Shown: in pieces, positions 1 to 6,266 of the stretch
Layout of the letters: the number at the start of each line of letters is the position of its first letter
Position numbering within the stretch: position 1 is the stretch's first letter
Source: Cytophagia bacterium
Lineage (GTDB): Bacteria > Bacteroidota > Bacteroidia > Cytophagales > Cyclobacteriaceae
Length of the DNA stretch: 6,266 nt
Assembly: GCA_013373005.1 (NCBI GenBank)
Contig: JABXIP010000529.1
Span: 1-6,266 of the forward strand
Direction of reading: 5' to 3'
Position numbers and translations under genes: made by a program
The notes under the pieces: model-generated
What the model was told of the DNA's origin: nothing
The model's database searches: none
What the model saw: the letters and a program-made list of their open reading frames with translations, nothing else

Positions 1-2681
1 TCATTTGCAAGACCATCAGCAATCTCTCTGATTTCCTGACGGATGCTCAACATCGCATCGCAGAATCTATCTAGCTCTACTTTAGATTCAGACTCTGTTG
101 GCTCAATCATCAAAGTTCCGGCTACAGGGAATGAAACCGTTGGTGCGTGGAAACCATAGTCCATCAAACGCTTGGCAATGTCTTCCACCTCAATTTTCTG
201 TGCTTTGAAGTCACGACAATCAACAATCATTTCGTGTGCACAACGGCCATTTTTACCGGCATAAAGAATCTTGAATTCTTTCTCCAATCTAGCCTTGATG
301 TAGTTGGCGTTCAGAATGGCAGTCTTAGTAGCGTTCGTTAGCCCTTCTGTACCCATCATGGCAATGTATGCATAAGAAATTACCAAAATGCTGGCGCTAC
401 CCCATGGAGCAGAAGAGATTGAACTTATTGGCTGATCGCCACCAGTAGTCTCCATTACCGCACTATTTGGTAAGAACGGAGCCAAGTGCTCTGCCACACC
501 AATTGGTCCCATACCAGGACCTCCACCACCGTGAGGAATACAGAATGTCTTGTGCAAGTTTAGGTGGCAAACGTCAGCGCCAATAATTCCCGGGCTGGTC
601 AAGCCAACCTGAGCATTCATATTGGCACCGTCCATATACACCTGCCCACCATGCTCATGAACCAAAGCACAGATATCCTTGATGCTTTCTTCAAACACAC
701 CGTGCGTTGAAGGATAAGTAACCATTAGGCAGGAAAGATCAGAGCTATGGGCTTCCACTTTAGATTTCAGGTCATCCATATCGATATTACCCTTCTCATC
801 GCAAGCCACAATCACCACTTTCATTCCGGCCATTACAGCTGAAGCAGGGTTAGTTCCGTGTGCCGATGAAGGAATAATAGCCACATTTCTATGGGTATCT
901 CCTCTGCTTTCATGGTAAGCTCTAATCACCATTAAACCGGCATACTCGCCTTGTGCGCCAGAGTTAGGCTGAAGTGATACATCAGCAAAACCAGTAATTT
1001 CACACAACCAGTCCACCAAATCGTTGAACATCATGTGATAACCTCTGGTCTGGTATTTTGGAGCGAAGGGGTGAATATCACCGAACTCAGGCCATGTTAC
1101 CGCTACCATTTCAGAGGTAGCATTCAATTTCATGGTACAAGAACCGAGAGAAATCATGGAATGCACTAAAGACAAGTCCTTATTCTCAAGCTTCTTGATG
1201 TATCTCAACATTTCGTGCTCAGAGTGGTATTGATTAAATACCGGGTGAGTCATGAAATCTGAAGTTCTTTCCAATGCTGCAGGCCACTCAATAGAAAGAT
1301 TAGCAGCTTCACCATCAAGGTCAAAGCCCATCACCTGACCTGTTGCCTCTGCAAAAACATTGAGCAACACCTCTATGTCTTCAACTCGGGTGGTTTCATC
1401 TACTGAAATACCAATATCTCCAGAGTCAAAGTATCTTAGGTTAGCCTGGTTTACCTCAGCAATAGTTTTGATTTTATCTGCCAGGGCGAAATCACATTCT
1501 ACTCTTAGTGTATCGAAGTAAATTTCATTCACTTGGTTGAAGCCCAAAAACTTCAAACCTCTATTCAAGAGCTTCGCGAAGCCATGGATTTTTACAGCAA
1601 TATGCTTGATACCTTGGGAACCATGGTAAACACCATACATTCCAGCCATTACGCCAAGTAATACCTGAGCAGTACAAATGTTTGAAGTAGCCTTCTCTCT
1701 TCTAATGTGTTGTTCACGAGTCTGAAGCGCCATTCTGTAGGCTTTGTTACCTTCACGATCTATGGAAACACCAATGATTCTTCCAGGTATTTGTCTCTTG
1801 AACTGATCTCTGGTAGCAAAATAAGCCGCATGAGGCCCACCGTAGCCCATTGGCACACCAAATCGCTGCGTAGTTCCTACTACGGCATCGGCTCCCATTT
1901 CTCCAGGAGGTGTAATCAGGGCAAGCGCCATCAGGTCTGCTGCGAAGGTTACAAATACATTATTCTCATGAGCTGTTTCTACAAACGAGCGGTAGTCAAT
2001 TACTTTACCATCGCTGGCAGGATATTGAATCAAAACGCCATAAAGGTCTTGTCTGGTCAAATCCAACTCAGCGTAATTTCCTATTTCAAGCTGAATTCCG
2101 AATGGAGTAGATCTGGTCTTTAAAACATCGATAGTTTGCGGGAAAGTATTCTCATCGACAAAAAATACATTGGCATCCTTCTTATCCTTCTTTCTCTGAC
2201 CAGCGAACATAGCCATGGCCTCAGCCGCAGCGGTTCCCTCATCGAGCAATGAAGCATTGGCAATTTCCATGGCAGTAAGATCCATTACCATGGTCTGGAA
2301 ATTGATAAGTGCCTCCAATCTACCCTGAGCAATTTCTGCCTGATAAGGAGTATAAGCTGTGTACCATCCCGGGTTCTCCAGAATGTTTCGTTGAATCACA
2401 CCCGGTACAATGGTATTGTAATATCCCATACCGATGTATGATTTGAAAATCTTGTTCTGAGCAGCGATGTGTCTCAGGTCTTTCAGAAATTGAAATTCAG
2501 ATTTAGGAAGCGGAAGGTTCAAAGGTTCCTTCATGCGGATTCCGGCAGGTACGGTTTCCTCAATAAGCACATCAAGGCTTGGCGCACCAATCACCTCCAA
2601 CATTTCGCTAATCTCTTGTTGATCAGGCCCGTTGTGGCGATCTTCAAACCTTTGAGTCTTTCTTAAATCAATTTTTGTCAT
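1..2681 (-). CDS. gcvP: Glycine dehydrogenase (decarboxylating), P-protein of the glycine cleavage system; 3' end outside window
   Basis: This is the PLP-dependent P-protein, which decarboxylates glycine and passes the aminomethyl group to the lipoyl arm of the H-protein (GcvH) in the cytoplasm. The minus-strand frame stays open from the ATG at 2679-2681 to the window edge, giving 893 codons. The protein begins MTKIDLRKTQRFEDRHNGPD. The N-terminal GDC-P half shows NPGWYTAYTPYQAEIAQGR at about residues 103-121. The C-terminal half shows GSCTMKLN (Cys about 515), DGANMNAQVGLTSPG, and the PLP site HLNLHKTFCIPHGGGGPG with the Schiff-base lysine at about residue 711. Both halves are in one chain, so this is the single-polypeptide form (usual length about 950-970), not split gcvPA/gcvPB. 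The last visible residues, VELDRFCDAMLSIRQEI and a few more, match the family near its C-terminus, so about 70 residues are missing at the edge only. No frameshift or internal stop was seen in the stretches I translated. The start follows a GGAG-like sequence about 3 bases upstream. No gcvT or gcvH is adjacent on the visible side. Confidence 0.97.
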   Translation of the reverse strand, partial: MTKIDLRKTQRFEDRHNGPDQQEISEMLEVIGAPSLDVLIEETVPAGIRMKEPLNLPLPKSEFQFLKDLRHIAAQNKIFKSYIGMGYYNTIVPGVIQRNILENPGWYTAYTPYQAEIAQGRLEALINFQTMVMDLTAMEIANASLLDEGTAAAEAMAMFAGQRKKDKKDANVFFVDENTFPQTIDVLKTRSTPFGIQLEIGNYAELDLTRQDLYGVLIQYPASDGKVIDYRSFVETAHENNVFVTFAADLMALALITPPGEMGADAVVGTTQRFGVPMGYGGPHAAYFATRDQFKRQIPGRIIGVSIDREGNKAYRMALQTREQHIRREKATSNICTAQVLLGVMAGMYGVYHGSQGIKHIAVKIHGFAKLLNRGLKFLGFNQVNEIYFDTLRVECDFALADKIKTIAEVNQANLRYFDSGDIGISVDETTRVEDIEVLLNVFAEATGQVMGFDLDGEAANLSIEWPAALERTSDFMTHPVFNQYHSEHEMLRYIKKLENKDLSLVHSMISLGSCTMKLNATSEMVAVTWPEFGDIHPFAPKYQTRGYHMMFNDLVDWLCEITGFADVSLQPNSGAQGEYAGLMVIRAYHESRGDTHRNVAIIPSSAHGTNPASAVMAGMKVVIVACDEKGNIDMDDLKSKVEAHSSDLSCLMVTYPSTHGVFEESIKDICALVHEHGGQVYMDGANMNAQVGLTSPGIIGADVCHLNLHKTFCIPHGGGGPGMGPIGVAEHLAPFLPNSAVMETTGGDQPISSISSAPWGSASILVISYAYIAMMGTEGLTNATKTAILNANYIKARLEKEFKILYAGKNGRCAHEMIVDCRDFKAQKIEVEDIAKRLMDYGFHAPTVSFPVAGTLMIEPTESESKVELDRFCDAMLSIRQEIREIADGLAN

Positions 2682-2721
2682 ATCTCCAGTTCTCGTTCAA
2701 TTTACTTCTTGAATTGTGCTG

Positions 2722-2729
2722 CAAATGTA
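2722..2729 (-). promoter_or_regulatory. Bacteroidota-type -7 promoter element for gcvP
   Basis: On the minus strand these bases read TACATTTG, a perfect match to the TAnnTTTG -7 element used by the main sigma factor of Bacteroidota. It lies 40 bases upstream of the gcvP ATG, so the transcript would have a leader of roughly 30-37 bases. No clear TTG/TTTG -33 element lies at the usual spacing. The nearest TTTG (in the T-rich run whose complement is at 2765-2771) is about 35 bases upstream of the -7 element, which is too far. The assignment therefore rests on the -7 match and its position. Confidence 0.5.
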
Positions 2730-2800
2730 AGTTACTGACCTCTGATTTCCTTATTTATCCATGTCAAAAAAAGCTGACCGAATACATAAGTATACATGTC

Positions 2801-2826
2801 TAGATTTTAAAAAAACCTTAGCTTTA
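2801..2826 (+). promoter_or_regulatory. Weak candidate -7 elements for the M28 peptidase gene
   Basis: Two imperfect TAnnTTTG-like sequences are present: TAGATTTT (2801-2808) and TAGCTTTA (2819-2826). Each matches the TAnnTTT part of the consensus but lacks the final G. Neither has a convincing TTG -33 element upstream. They lie 55 and 37 bases from the ATG at 2864, a plausible distance. In a region this AT-rich such matches arise easily by chance, so this is only a pointer. Confidence 0.2.
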
Positions 2827-2863
2827 GCGTTCTAAAAATTCAATTGTTTAAACTAATTATAGA

Positions 2864-4354
2864 ATGAGGAGATTAAAGCTATCCCTTATGGGACTTGTGA
2901 TAGCAGCGCTAGCTGTAAATGCACAAGATAAAACGGCAGTGAAGTATGCCAATACTATCACTCCGGAAGACATGAAAAGCAAGCTTTCTATTTTAGCATC
3001 GGATGATTTTCAAGGAAGAGAAACCGGAACTGAAGGCCAAAAGAAAGCATCAAAGTTCTTGGAAGACTTCTATCAGAAGATTGGACTAGAGGGTCCTGTT
3101 GATGGAACCTACCGTCAGAAATTCGATATGTATCAGAACGACTGGTCTGGTGTATATATCAAAGCTAAAGGTGGCAAGAAAATGAATGGCACCGATTTCA
3201 TTTTCATGGGAAATGCTTCTATGGACAAAGAAATGAAGTTGAGCACAGTTTTCGTTGGAGACGCCAGCAACCTTGAAGGCATGGACCTTGAAGGCAAGGG
3301 TGTGATGACTACCACTAGCTCTAGAGAGGTTTTCGCTAAGTTGGCTGAAACCGGTGCCAAGGCTATTTTCGTGGTAGCTGCCAATGACGAGCAGTTTATG
3401 CAAGCCTTACCGCGTCAGGCCAGATTCAGAATGCTCAGCCGATTGAGCTATGAGAAAGGTGTTCAAGGAGACGAGAGCATTATCTTCAACATTCCTCAGT
3501 CATTAGCCGCTAACCTAATGAACACTTCTGTAGACAAGCTAATGGCAGCTGCAAGCTCTCCATCAAGCATTAAGGCGCGCAACGTTAGCTTCAAAGTAGA
3601 GCCAAAAACCAAAACCATTTCTACAGAGAACATGGTGGCTTTTCTTGAAGGAACCGATTTAAAAGATGAAATCCTTGTGATCTCTTCACACTACGATCAC
3701 ATTGGTATGAACGAAGATGGCACAGTTATCAACAATGGAGCTGATGACGATGGATCTGGAACAACCGGTGTTATGGAAATTGCTGAAGCCTTCGCACAAG
3801 CTGCCAAAGAAGGTAACAGACCAAGAAGAAGCATTCTTTTCCTAAATGTTACTGGTGAGGAGAAAGGACTTCTAGGTTCTCAATACTACTCTGAGCACCC
3901 GCTTTTCCCATTGGAGAACACAGTGAACGACTTGAACATCGATATGATTGGTAGAGTTGATCCTGAGCACGAAGAGTCTGGCAACAGAGACTATGTCTAT
4001 GTGATTGGCTCTGAGAAGCTTTCGAGCCACTTGAAAGTTATTTCTGAGTATGCCAACATTACTTACACGAACATCGATTTGGATTACAGATATGACGATC
4101 CGAATGATAGAAACAGATTCTACTATCGTTCTGACCACTACAACTTCGCTAAGAAGGGTATTCCGATTATCTTCTACTTCAACGGAACGCATGCCGACTA
4201 CCACAGACCTACTGATACGGTAGATAAAATTGCCTTTGATGTAATGGCTAAAAGAGCCCAGTTGGTTTTCCACACTGCCTGGATTTTGGCTAACAGAGAC
4301 CAAAGAACTCCGGTAGACAGAACCGATGATATGGACTATACTTCAAGAGATTAA
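2864..4354 (+). CDS. Secreted M28-family zinc metallopeptidase (aminopeptidase-like)
   Basis: This 496-residue exported peptidase most likely removes N-terminal residues from peptides in the periplasm or outside the cell. The N-terminus MRRLKLSLMGLVIAALAVNA is a signal peptide with a probable signal peptidase I site near A20-Q21. No lipobox was seen. Residues about 30-90 resemble the N-terminal part of Bacteroidota M28 proteins (LASDDFQGRETGTEGQ). Residues about 120-250 are probably a protease-associated (PA) insert. The catalytic domain follows with every expected residue by family analogy: H277 and D279 (SSHYDHIG), bridging D294 (GADDDGSG), catalytic E332 and zinc ligand E333 (TGEEKGLLGS), D360 (NIDMIG) and H447 (DYHRPTDT). 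The chain ends in a polar tail of about 15 residues. I see no T9SS sorting domain or anchor. The leader has no Shine-Dalgarno sequence, as is usual in this phylum. A strong terminator follows, so the gene appears monocistronic. The substrate cannot be told from sequence. Confidence 0.93.
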   Translation: MRRLKLSLMGLVIAALAVNAQDKTAVKYANTITPEDMKSKLSILASDDFQGRETGTEGQKKASKFLEDFYQKIGLEGPVDGTYRQKFDMYQNDWSGVYIKAKGGKKMNGTDFIFMGNASMDKEMKLSTVFVGDASNLEGMDLEGKGVMTTTSSREVFAKLAETGAKAIFVVAANDEQFMQALPRQARFRMLSRLSYEKGVQGDESIIFNIPQSLAANLMNTSVDKLMAAASSPSSIKARNVSFKVEPKTKTISTENMVAFLEGTDLKDEILVISSHYDHIGMNEDGTVINNGADDDGSGTTGVMEIAEAFAQAAKEGNRPRRSILFLNVTGEEKGLLGSQYYSEHPLFPLENTVNDLNIDMIGRVDPEHEESGNRDYVYVIGSEKLSSHLKVISEYANITYTNIDLDYRYDDPNDRNRFYYRSDHYNFAKKGIPIIFYFNGTHADYHRPTDTVDKIAFDVMAKRAQLVFHTAWILANRDQRTPVDRTDDMDYTSRD

Positions 4355-4360
4355 TATTTC

Positions 4361-4392
4361 TTGTCAAAAACATAGAAGAAAGGTTACCTTCA
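4361..4392 (+). promoter_or_regulatory. Speculative promoter for the DUF1835 gene, overlapping the terminator
   Basis: TTG at 4361-4363 is followed, after 21 bases, by TACCTTCA (4385-4392), a partial match to the TAnnTTTG -7 element. The spacing fits Bacteroidota promoters. If real, transcription would start inside or just after the terminator stem, giving a leader of only about ten bases and a transcript lacking the complete hairpin. The -7 match is imperfect, so this is inference from position as much as from sequence. Confidence 0.2.
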
Positions 4393-4408
4393 CGGGTAAC
4401 CTTTTTTT
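4379..4408 (+). terminator. Intrinsic terminator of the M28 peptidase gene, abutting the next start codon
   Basis: AAAGGTTACC (4379-4388) pairs perfectly over 10 bp with GGTAACCTTT (4395-4404) around the six-base loop TTCACG. The T-tract of seven runs from 4402 to 4408, overlapping the end of the stem. It lies 25 bases after the peptidase stop codon. The ATG of the next gene starts at 4409 with no intervening base. Confidence 0.9.
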
Positions 4409-5326
4409 ATGGCAAATATTCTACATATCCTCAACGGAGACAGTACACTCGAACTATTTAAGCACACTAATATTCAAGGCGAAACTTTCGTTTGGCGTGA
4501 GGTTTTAGCTGAGGGGCCAATTGATACGGACTTTAACTCTGATGCTTTCTGGAATGAAAGAAAGGCATTTATGTGTGGGTTCTTCGGTATTAAAGAAGAA
4601 GATTACGATCAGGATGTTTACCTGCCATTTAAAGCCATTGCTAAAAACATTAAGAACTACGATGAAGTGGTGCTGTGGTTTGAATATGACCTGTTTTGCC
4701 AGATAAATATGATGGCGCTCATTCATTATTTGGGTCAAGTGCGAGAGCCTTGGCAAACCATTTCTATGGTTTGTTCAGGACGAATCGACAATAGCGGCAA
4801 ACTTTATGGCCTGGGTGAGCTGAGTCCAGATCAGTTAGAAAAACAGCTTGAGAAGAAATTGAAGCTCAATACTCGTGAGTTTGAGTTTGCTGATGAGGTG
4901 TATCAGGCCTACTGCTCATCAAATCCCAATAACCTGTATACCTATTCTATTATGCCTTCGGATGAATTCTGGTATTTAGCCGATGCACTACAAACCCATT
5001 TTAAGCGCTTTCCCAATAACATCTCTGGACTAACGGAAATTGAGCAGAAGATAGTAGACCTTGCCGAGAGTGGAATCAGCGACCATAGGAAATTGGTTGG
5101 AGAACTTTTAAGGTGGCAGGAACACTATGGCTTTGGCGACTTACAATACTTCAATACCATCAATTACCTGAAACCGCTTTTTGAGGACTTCGAAACGCTG
5201 AAATTAAAAACAGAGCCCGAATTGAGCTCTGCTATTCAAAGTCTTGATAGAAATATGAAACTGGGTGGAGCCTCTTTAGATCAGTGGCAGTTCGATGCTA
5301 ATTCAGAAGAATTAAAATCAGTCTAG
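4409..5326 (+). CDS. DUF1835 domain-containing protein with DUF3658-like C-terminal region, function unknown
   Basis: This 305-residue protein has no signal peptide or membrane segment and is probably cytoplasmic. Its N-terminus shows the DUF1835 hallmarks: HILNGDST (residues 6-13), GETFVWREVLAEGPI (24-38) and VVLWFEYDLFCQ (87-98). The middle (about 138-165) is charged and likely helical. The C-terminal part (about 205-255) contains LTEIEQKIVDLAESGI and HYGFGDLQYF, resembling the DUF3658 region that often accompanies DUF1835. No biochemical role is established for this family that I can state with confidence, so none is assigned. The ATG at 4409 is the only reasonable start: an in-frame TAA at 4397-4399 excludes any upstream start and the conserved domain begins at residue 4. 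There is no Shine-Dalgarno sequence, because the terminator of the upstream gene occupies the whole leader. The gene converges with the one at 5361-6233. Confidence 0.88.
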   Translation: MANILHILNGDSTLELFKHTNIQGETFVWREVLAEGPIDTDFNSDAFWNERKAFMCGFFGIKEEDYDQDVYLPFKAIAKNIKNYDEVVLWFEYDLFCQINMMALIHYLGQVREPWQTISMVCSGRIDNSGKLYGLGELSPDQLEKQLEKKLKLNTREFEFADEVYQAYCSSNPNNLYTYSIMPSDEFWYLADALQTHFKRFPNNISGLTEIEQKIVDLAESGISDHRKLVGELLRWQEHYGFGDLQYFNTINYLKPLFEDFETLKLKTEPELSSAIQSLDRNMKLGGASLDQWQFDANSEELKSV

Positions 5327-5330
5327 TTCA

Positions 5331-5354
5331 CCGTCTGACCTGCGGTACTGACGG
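5331..5354. terminator. Imperfect hairpin between convergent genes, possible bidirectional terminator
   Basis: CCGTC (5331-5335) pairs with GACGG (5350-5354). Inside it, after a T/T mismatch, GACC (5337-5340) pairs with GGT-C (5344-5348) with one bulged A, leaving a TGC loop. The hairpin begins 5 bases after the DUF1835 gene stop and ends 7 bases from the stop of the opposing gene. No proper T-tract follows on either strand (ATAATATTACC on plus; TGAACTAGAC on minus), so termination here would be weak or factor-assisted. Confidence 0.4.
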
Positions 5355-5360
5355 ATAATA

Positions 5361-6233
5361 TTACCTCTTAGAGAATCTCACTCTTCCGTCATTTACACGG
5401 ATGTCTACATCGGCTTTGCCTCCGTCAAGTGAAAGAGTAACTCTGTGATCTCTTTCTTCTTCTACCTTAAAGTCACTGCTAGATGATACTCTTCCATCGT
5501 CTTTGGCTACGTAGAATTTACCACCCCCATTAAGCACTACAAAATCGATGTCGGCATCGTCTGAATTGATCTCGTAAGAACCATCATCTGAGAGGCTAGT
5601 TTCTATGGCCACATCTCCATCTTCTGAAGTAACGTCAATTCTAGTAAAGGCTCCATTTCTCACATCAATATCCCCGTCTTCATTCTCAACCAAAAGGTTA
5701 CCAATACCACCATCTACTCTCAGGTCTCCATCTTCAATTCTTACATCAATGCTTTTAGATTTTGTATCAAGCAGCTCAATATCACCATCTTCAACACGCA
5801 TGGAAATAATGCCGTCAATATTCCTGATCACATAATCATCGTCTTCACCATCAATTTTAAGACCTCCATTGCGAGGCATCTCAATGGTGATTTGATACTC
5901 TGTTCTGAATGTACCAATGCTGAAACGGACATTTCCTGATCTTCTTTCTTTGATCACCAAGTCTCCTCCAACTTCTTCTACATCTACCTTGAATGTTCTG
6001 TTACCAGAGCGTATTCCATTAACCGACTCAACACGGTCGATTTTCACGTGAACATCAGACCTGTCAGAACCGGTAATTCTTACATCGGCATCTTCTGAAT
6101 TAAGATGAATAATACCATTAGTGCCAAAAGAATAGGTCTCATCTAAATGAAACTCTCCTTCTTCCTGAGCCTGAACATTCAATACTGAGAGAACGAGCGC
6201 CACCATGGCACTCAACAAGATTTTTCGTTGCAT
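5361..6233 (-). CDS. Exported acidic beta-strand-repeat protein (DUF4097-like, putative adhesin type)
   Basis: This 290-residue protein starts MQRKILLSAMVALVLSVLNV and has a signal peptide with likely cleavage near QAQ (residues 21-23). No lipobox Cys is present; the whole protein contains no Cys and no Trp. The rest alternates short beta-strand-like segments with acidic turns. Turn motifs are EDAD (47-50), EDDD (130-133), EDGD (148-151, 167-170, 185-188, 204-207), DDAD (225-228), DDGR (245-248) and NDGR (281-284). From residue 130 to 245 they recur every 18-21 residues, which suggests a stacked beta-solenoid-like fold. This pattern fits DUF4097/putative-adhesin proteins, whose function is generally undefined. 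In Bacteroidota such genes often sit downstream of ECF sigma or anti-sigma genes, but no such neighbour is visible. The ATG (6231-6233) gives a proper signal peptide. The leader has no Shine-Dalgarno sequence. The acidic turns might bind divalent cations, which is inference only. Confidence 0.85.
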   Translation of the reverse strand: MQRKILLSAMVALVLSVLNVQAQEEGEFHLDETYSFGTNGIIHLNSEDADVRITGSDRSDVHVKIDRVESVNGIRSGNRTFKVDVEEVGGDLVIKERRSGNVRFSIGTFRTEYQITIEMPRNGGLKIDGEDDDYVIRNIDGIISMRVEDGDIELLDTKSKSIDVRIEDGDLRVDGGIGNLLVENEDGDIDVRNGAFTRIDVTSEDGDVAIETSLSDDGSYEINSDDADIDFVVLNGGGKFYVAKDDGRVSSSSDFKVEEERDHRVTLSLDGGKADVDIRVNDGRVRFSKR

Positions 6234-6266
6234 AATACTTTGAGTTTGAGTTGTATGCGAATTTAA
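6234..6266 (-). other. Leader or gap upstream of the DUF4097-like gene
   Basis: On the minus strand these 33 bases read into the ATG with no Shine-Dalgarno sequence and no TAnnTTTG element. They contain a short tandem repeat, AACTCAAACTCAAA (complement of 6239-6252). The absence of a visible promoter is compatible with co-transcription from a gene beyond the right edge, but too little sequence is shown to decide. Confidence 0.4.

Larger units (their letters stand above)
2682..2863. other. Divergent intergenic region between gcvP and the M28 peptidase gene
   Basis: This 182-bp AT-rich gap separates two divergently transcribed genes and must hold both leaders. The gcvP side has a good -7 element (2722-2729). 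The peptidase side has only weak promoter matches (2801-2826) and a near-palindrome, AATTGTTTAAACTAATT (2842-2858), just before the start codon. I saw no RNA gene, no small ORF worth calling and no transcription terminator. Confidence 0.7.

Noticed and set aside
1707..2123. Plus-strand open frame of 138 codons inside gcvP
   Set aside because: It is antisense to conserved gcvP sequence, has no recognisable domain and composition typical of a shadow frame. The gcvP reading is certain.
1..2681. gcvP as a broken or truncated gene
   Set aside because: The frame is intact up to the window edge and the last residues match the family near its normal C-terminus, so the truncation comes from the window boundary.
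2682..2721. Glycine riboswitch upstream of gcvP
   Set aside because: The likely leader is only about 30-37 bases, too short for a glycine aptamer, and no conserved aptamer features were seen in the rest of the intergenic region.
3086..4303. Minus-strand open frames within the M28 peptidase gene
   Set aside because: They lie opposite conserved peptidase motifs, show no domain or signal peptide, and have no supporting promoter or ribosome site.
4326..4508. Small plus-strand frame bridging the peptidase end and the DUF1835 start
   Set aside because: It reads through the terminator hairpin out of frame with both flanking genes and encodes no recognisable peptide.
5605..5835. Ser/Pro-rich plus-strand open frame opposite the acidic repeat protein
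   Set aside because: The apparent Ser/Pro repeats are simply the complement of the EDGD-coding repeats on the minus strand.
5361..6233. Repeat protein as an RTX-type calcium-binding secreted toxin or adhesin
   Set aside because: RTX repeats follow a nonapeptide GGxGxDxxx pattern. Here the period is 18-21 residues with EDGD turns, so the RTX assignment does not fit.
6239..6252. Tandem TTTGAG repeat as a regulatory site or phase-variable repeat
   Set aside because: Only two and a third copies of a hexamer are present, too few to call a functional or slippage-prone repeat.

Overview
The window reads as ordinary chromosomal DNA from a member of the Bacteroidota, probably a marine Cytophagales-type bacterium. 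The lineage call is inference. It rests on moderate-to-low GC, AT-rich leaders that mostly lack a Shine-Dalgarno sequence, a TAnnTTTG-type promoter element, and protein types common in that phylum: an exported M28 peptidase with a long N-terminal region, a DUF1835 protein and an exported DUF4097-like protein. There are four protein-coding genes. I see no RNA gene, mobile element, CRISPR array or sign of recent transfer.

Layout. Positions 1-2681 (minus strand) hold most of gcvP, the single-chain glycine decarboxylase P-protein. Its last roughly 70 codons lie beyond the left edge. A 182-bp divergent intergenic region (2682-2863) carries the gcvP promoter and the leader of the next gene. Positions 2864-4354 (plus) encode a secreted zinc-dependent M28 peptidase with all expected metal-binding and catalytic residues. 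A strong intrinsic terminator (4379-4408) follows, and its T-tract runs directly into the ATG of the next plus-strand gene (4409-5326), a DUF1835/DUF3658-type protein of unknown function. A 34-bp convergent gap with an imperfect hairpin separates this from a minus-strand gene (5361-6233) for an exported, highly acidic protein built from EDGD-containing repeats of 18-21 residues, of the DUF4097 beta-strand-repeat type. The last 33 bases are its leader or the gap to a gene outside the window.

How the genes relate. They do not form an evident pathway. gcvP serves one-carbon and glycine metabolism in the cytoplasm. The peptidase and the repeat protein are exported. The DUF1835 protein is probably cytoplasmic. 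The arrangement (divergent, tandem with a terminator between, convergent) suggests each gene is its own transcription unit, except that the repeat protein may be the distal member of an operon entering from the right. The most unusual point is the terminator abutting the DUF1835 start codon. The most distinctive protein is the acidic repeat protein. I found no convincing evidence of a new multi-gene system.
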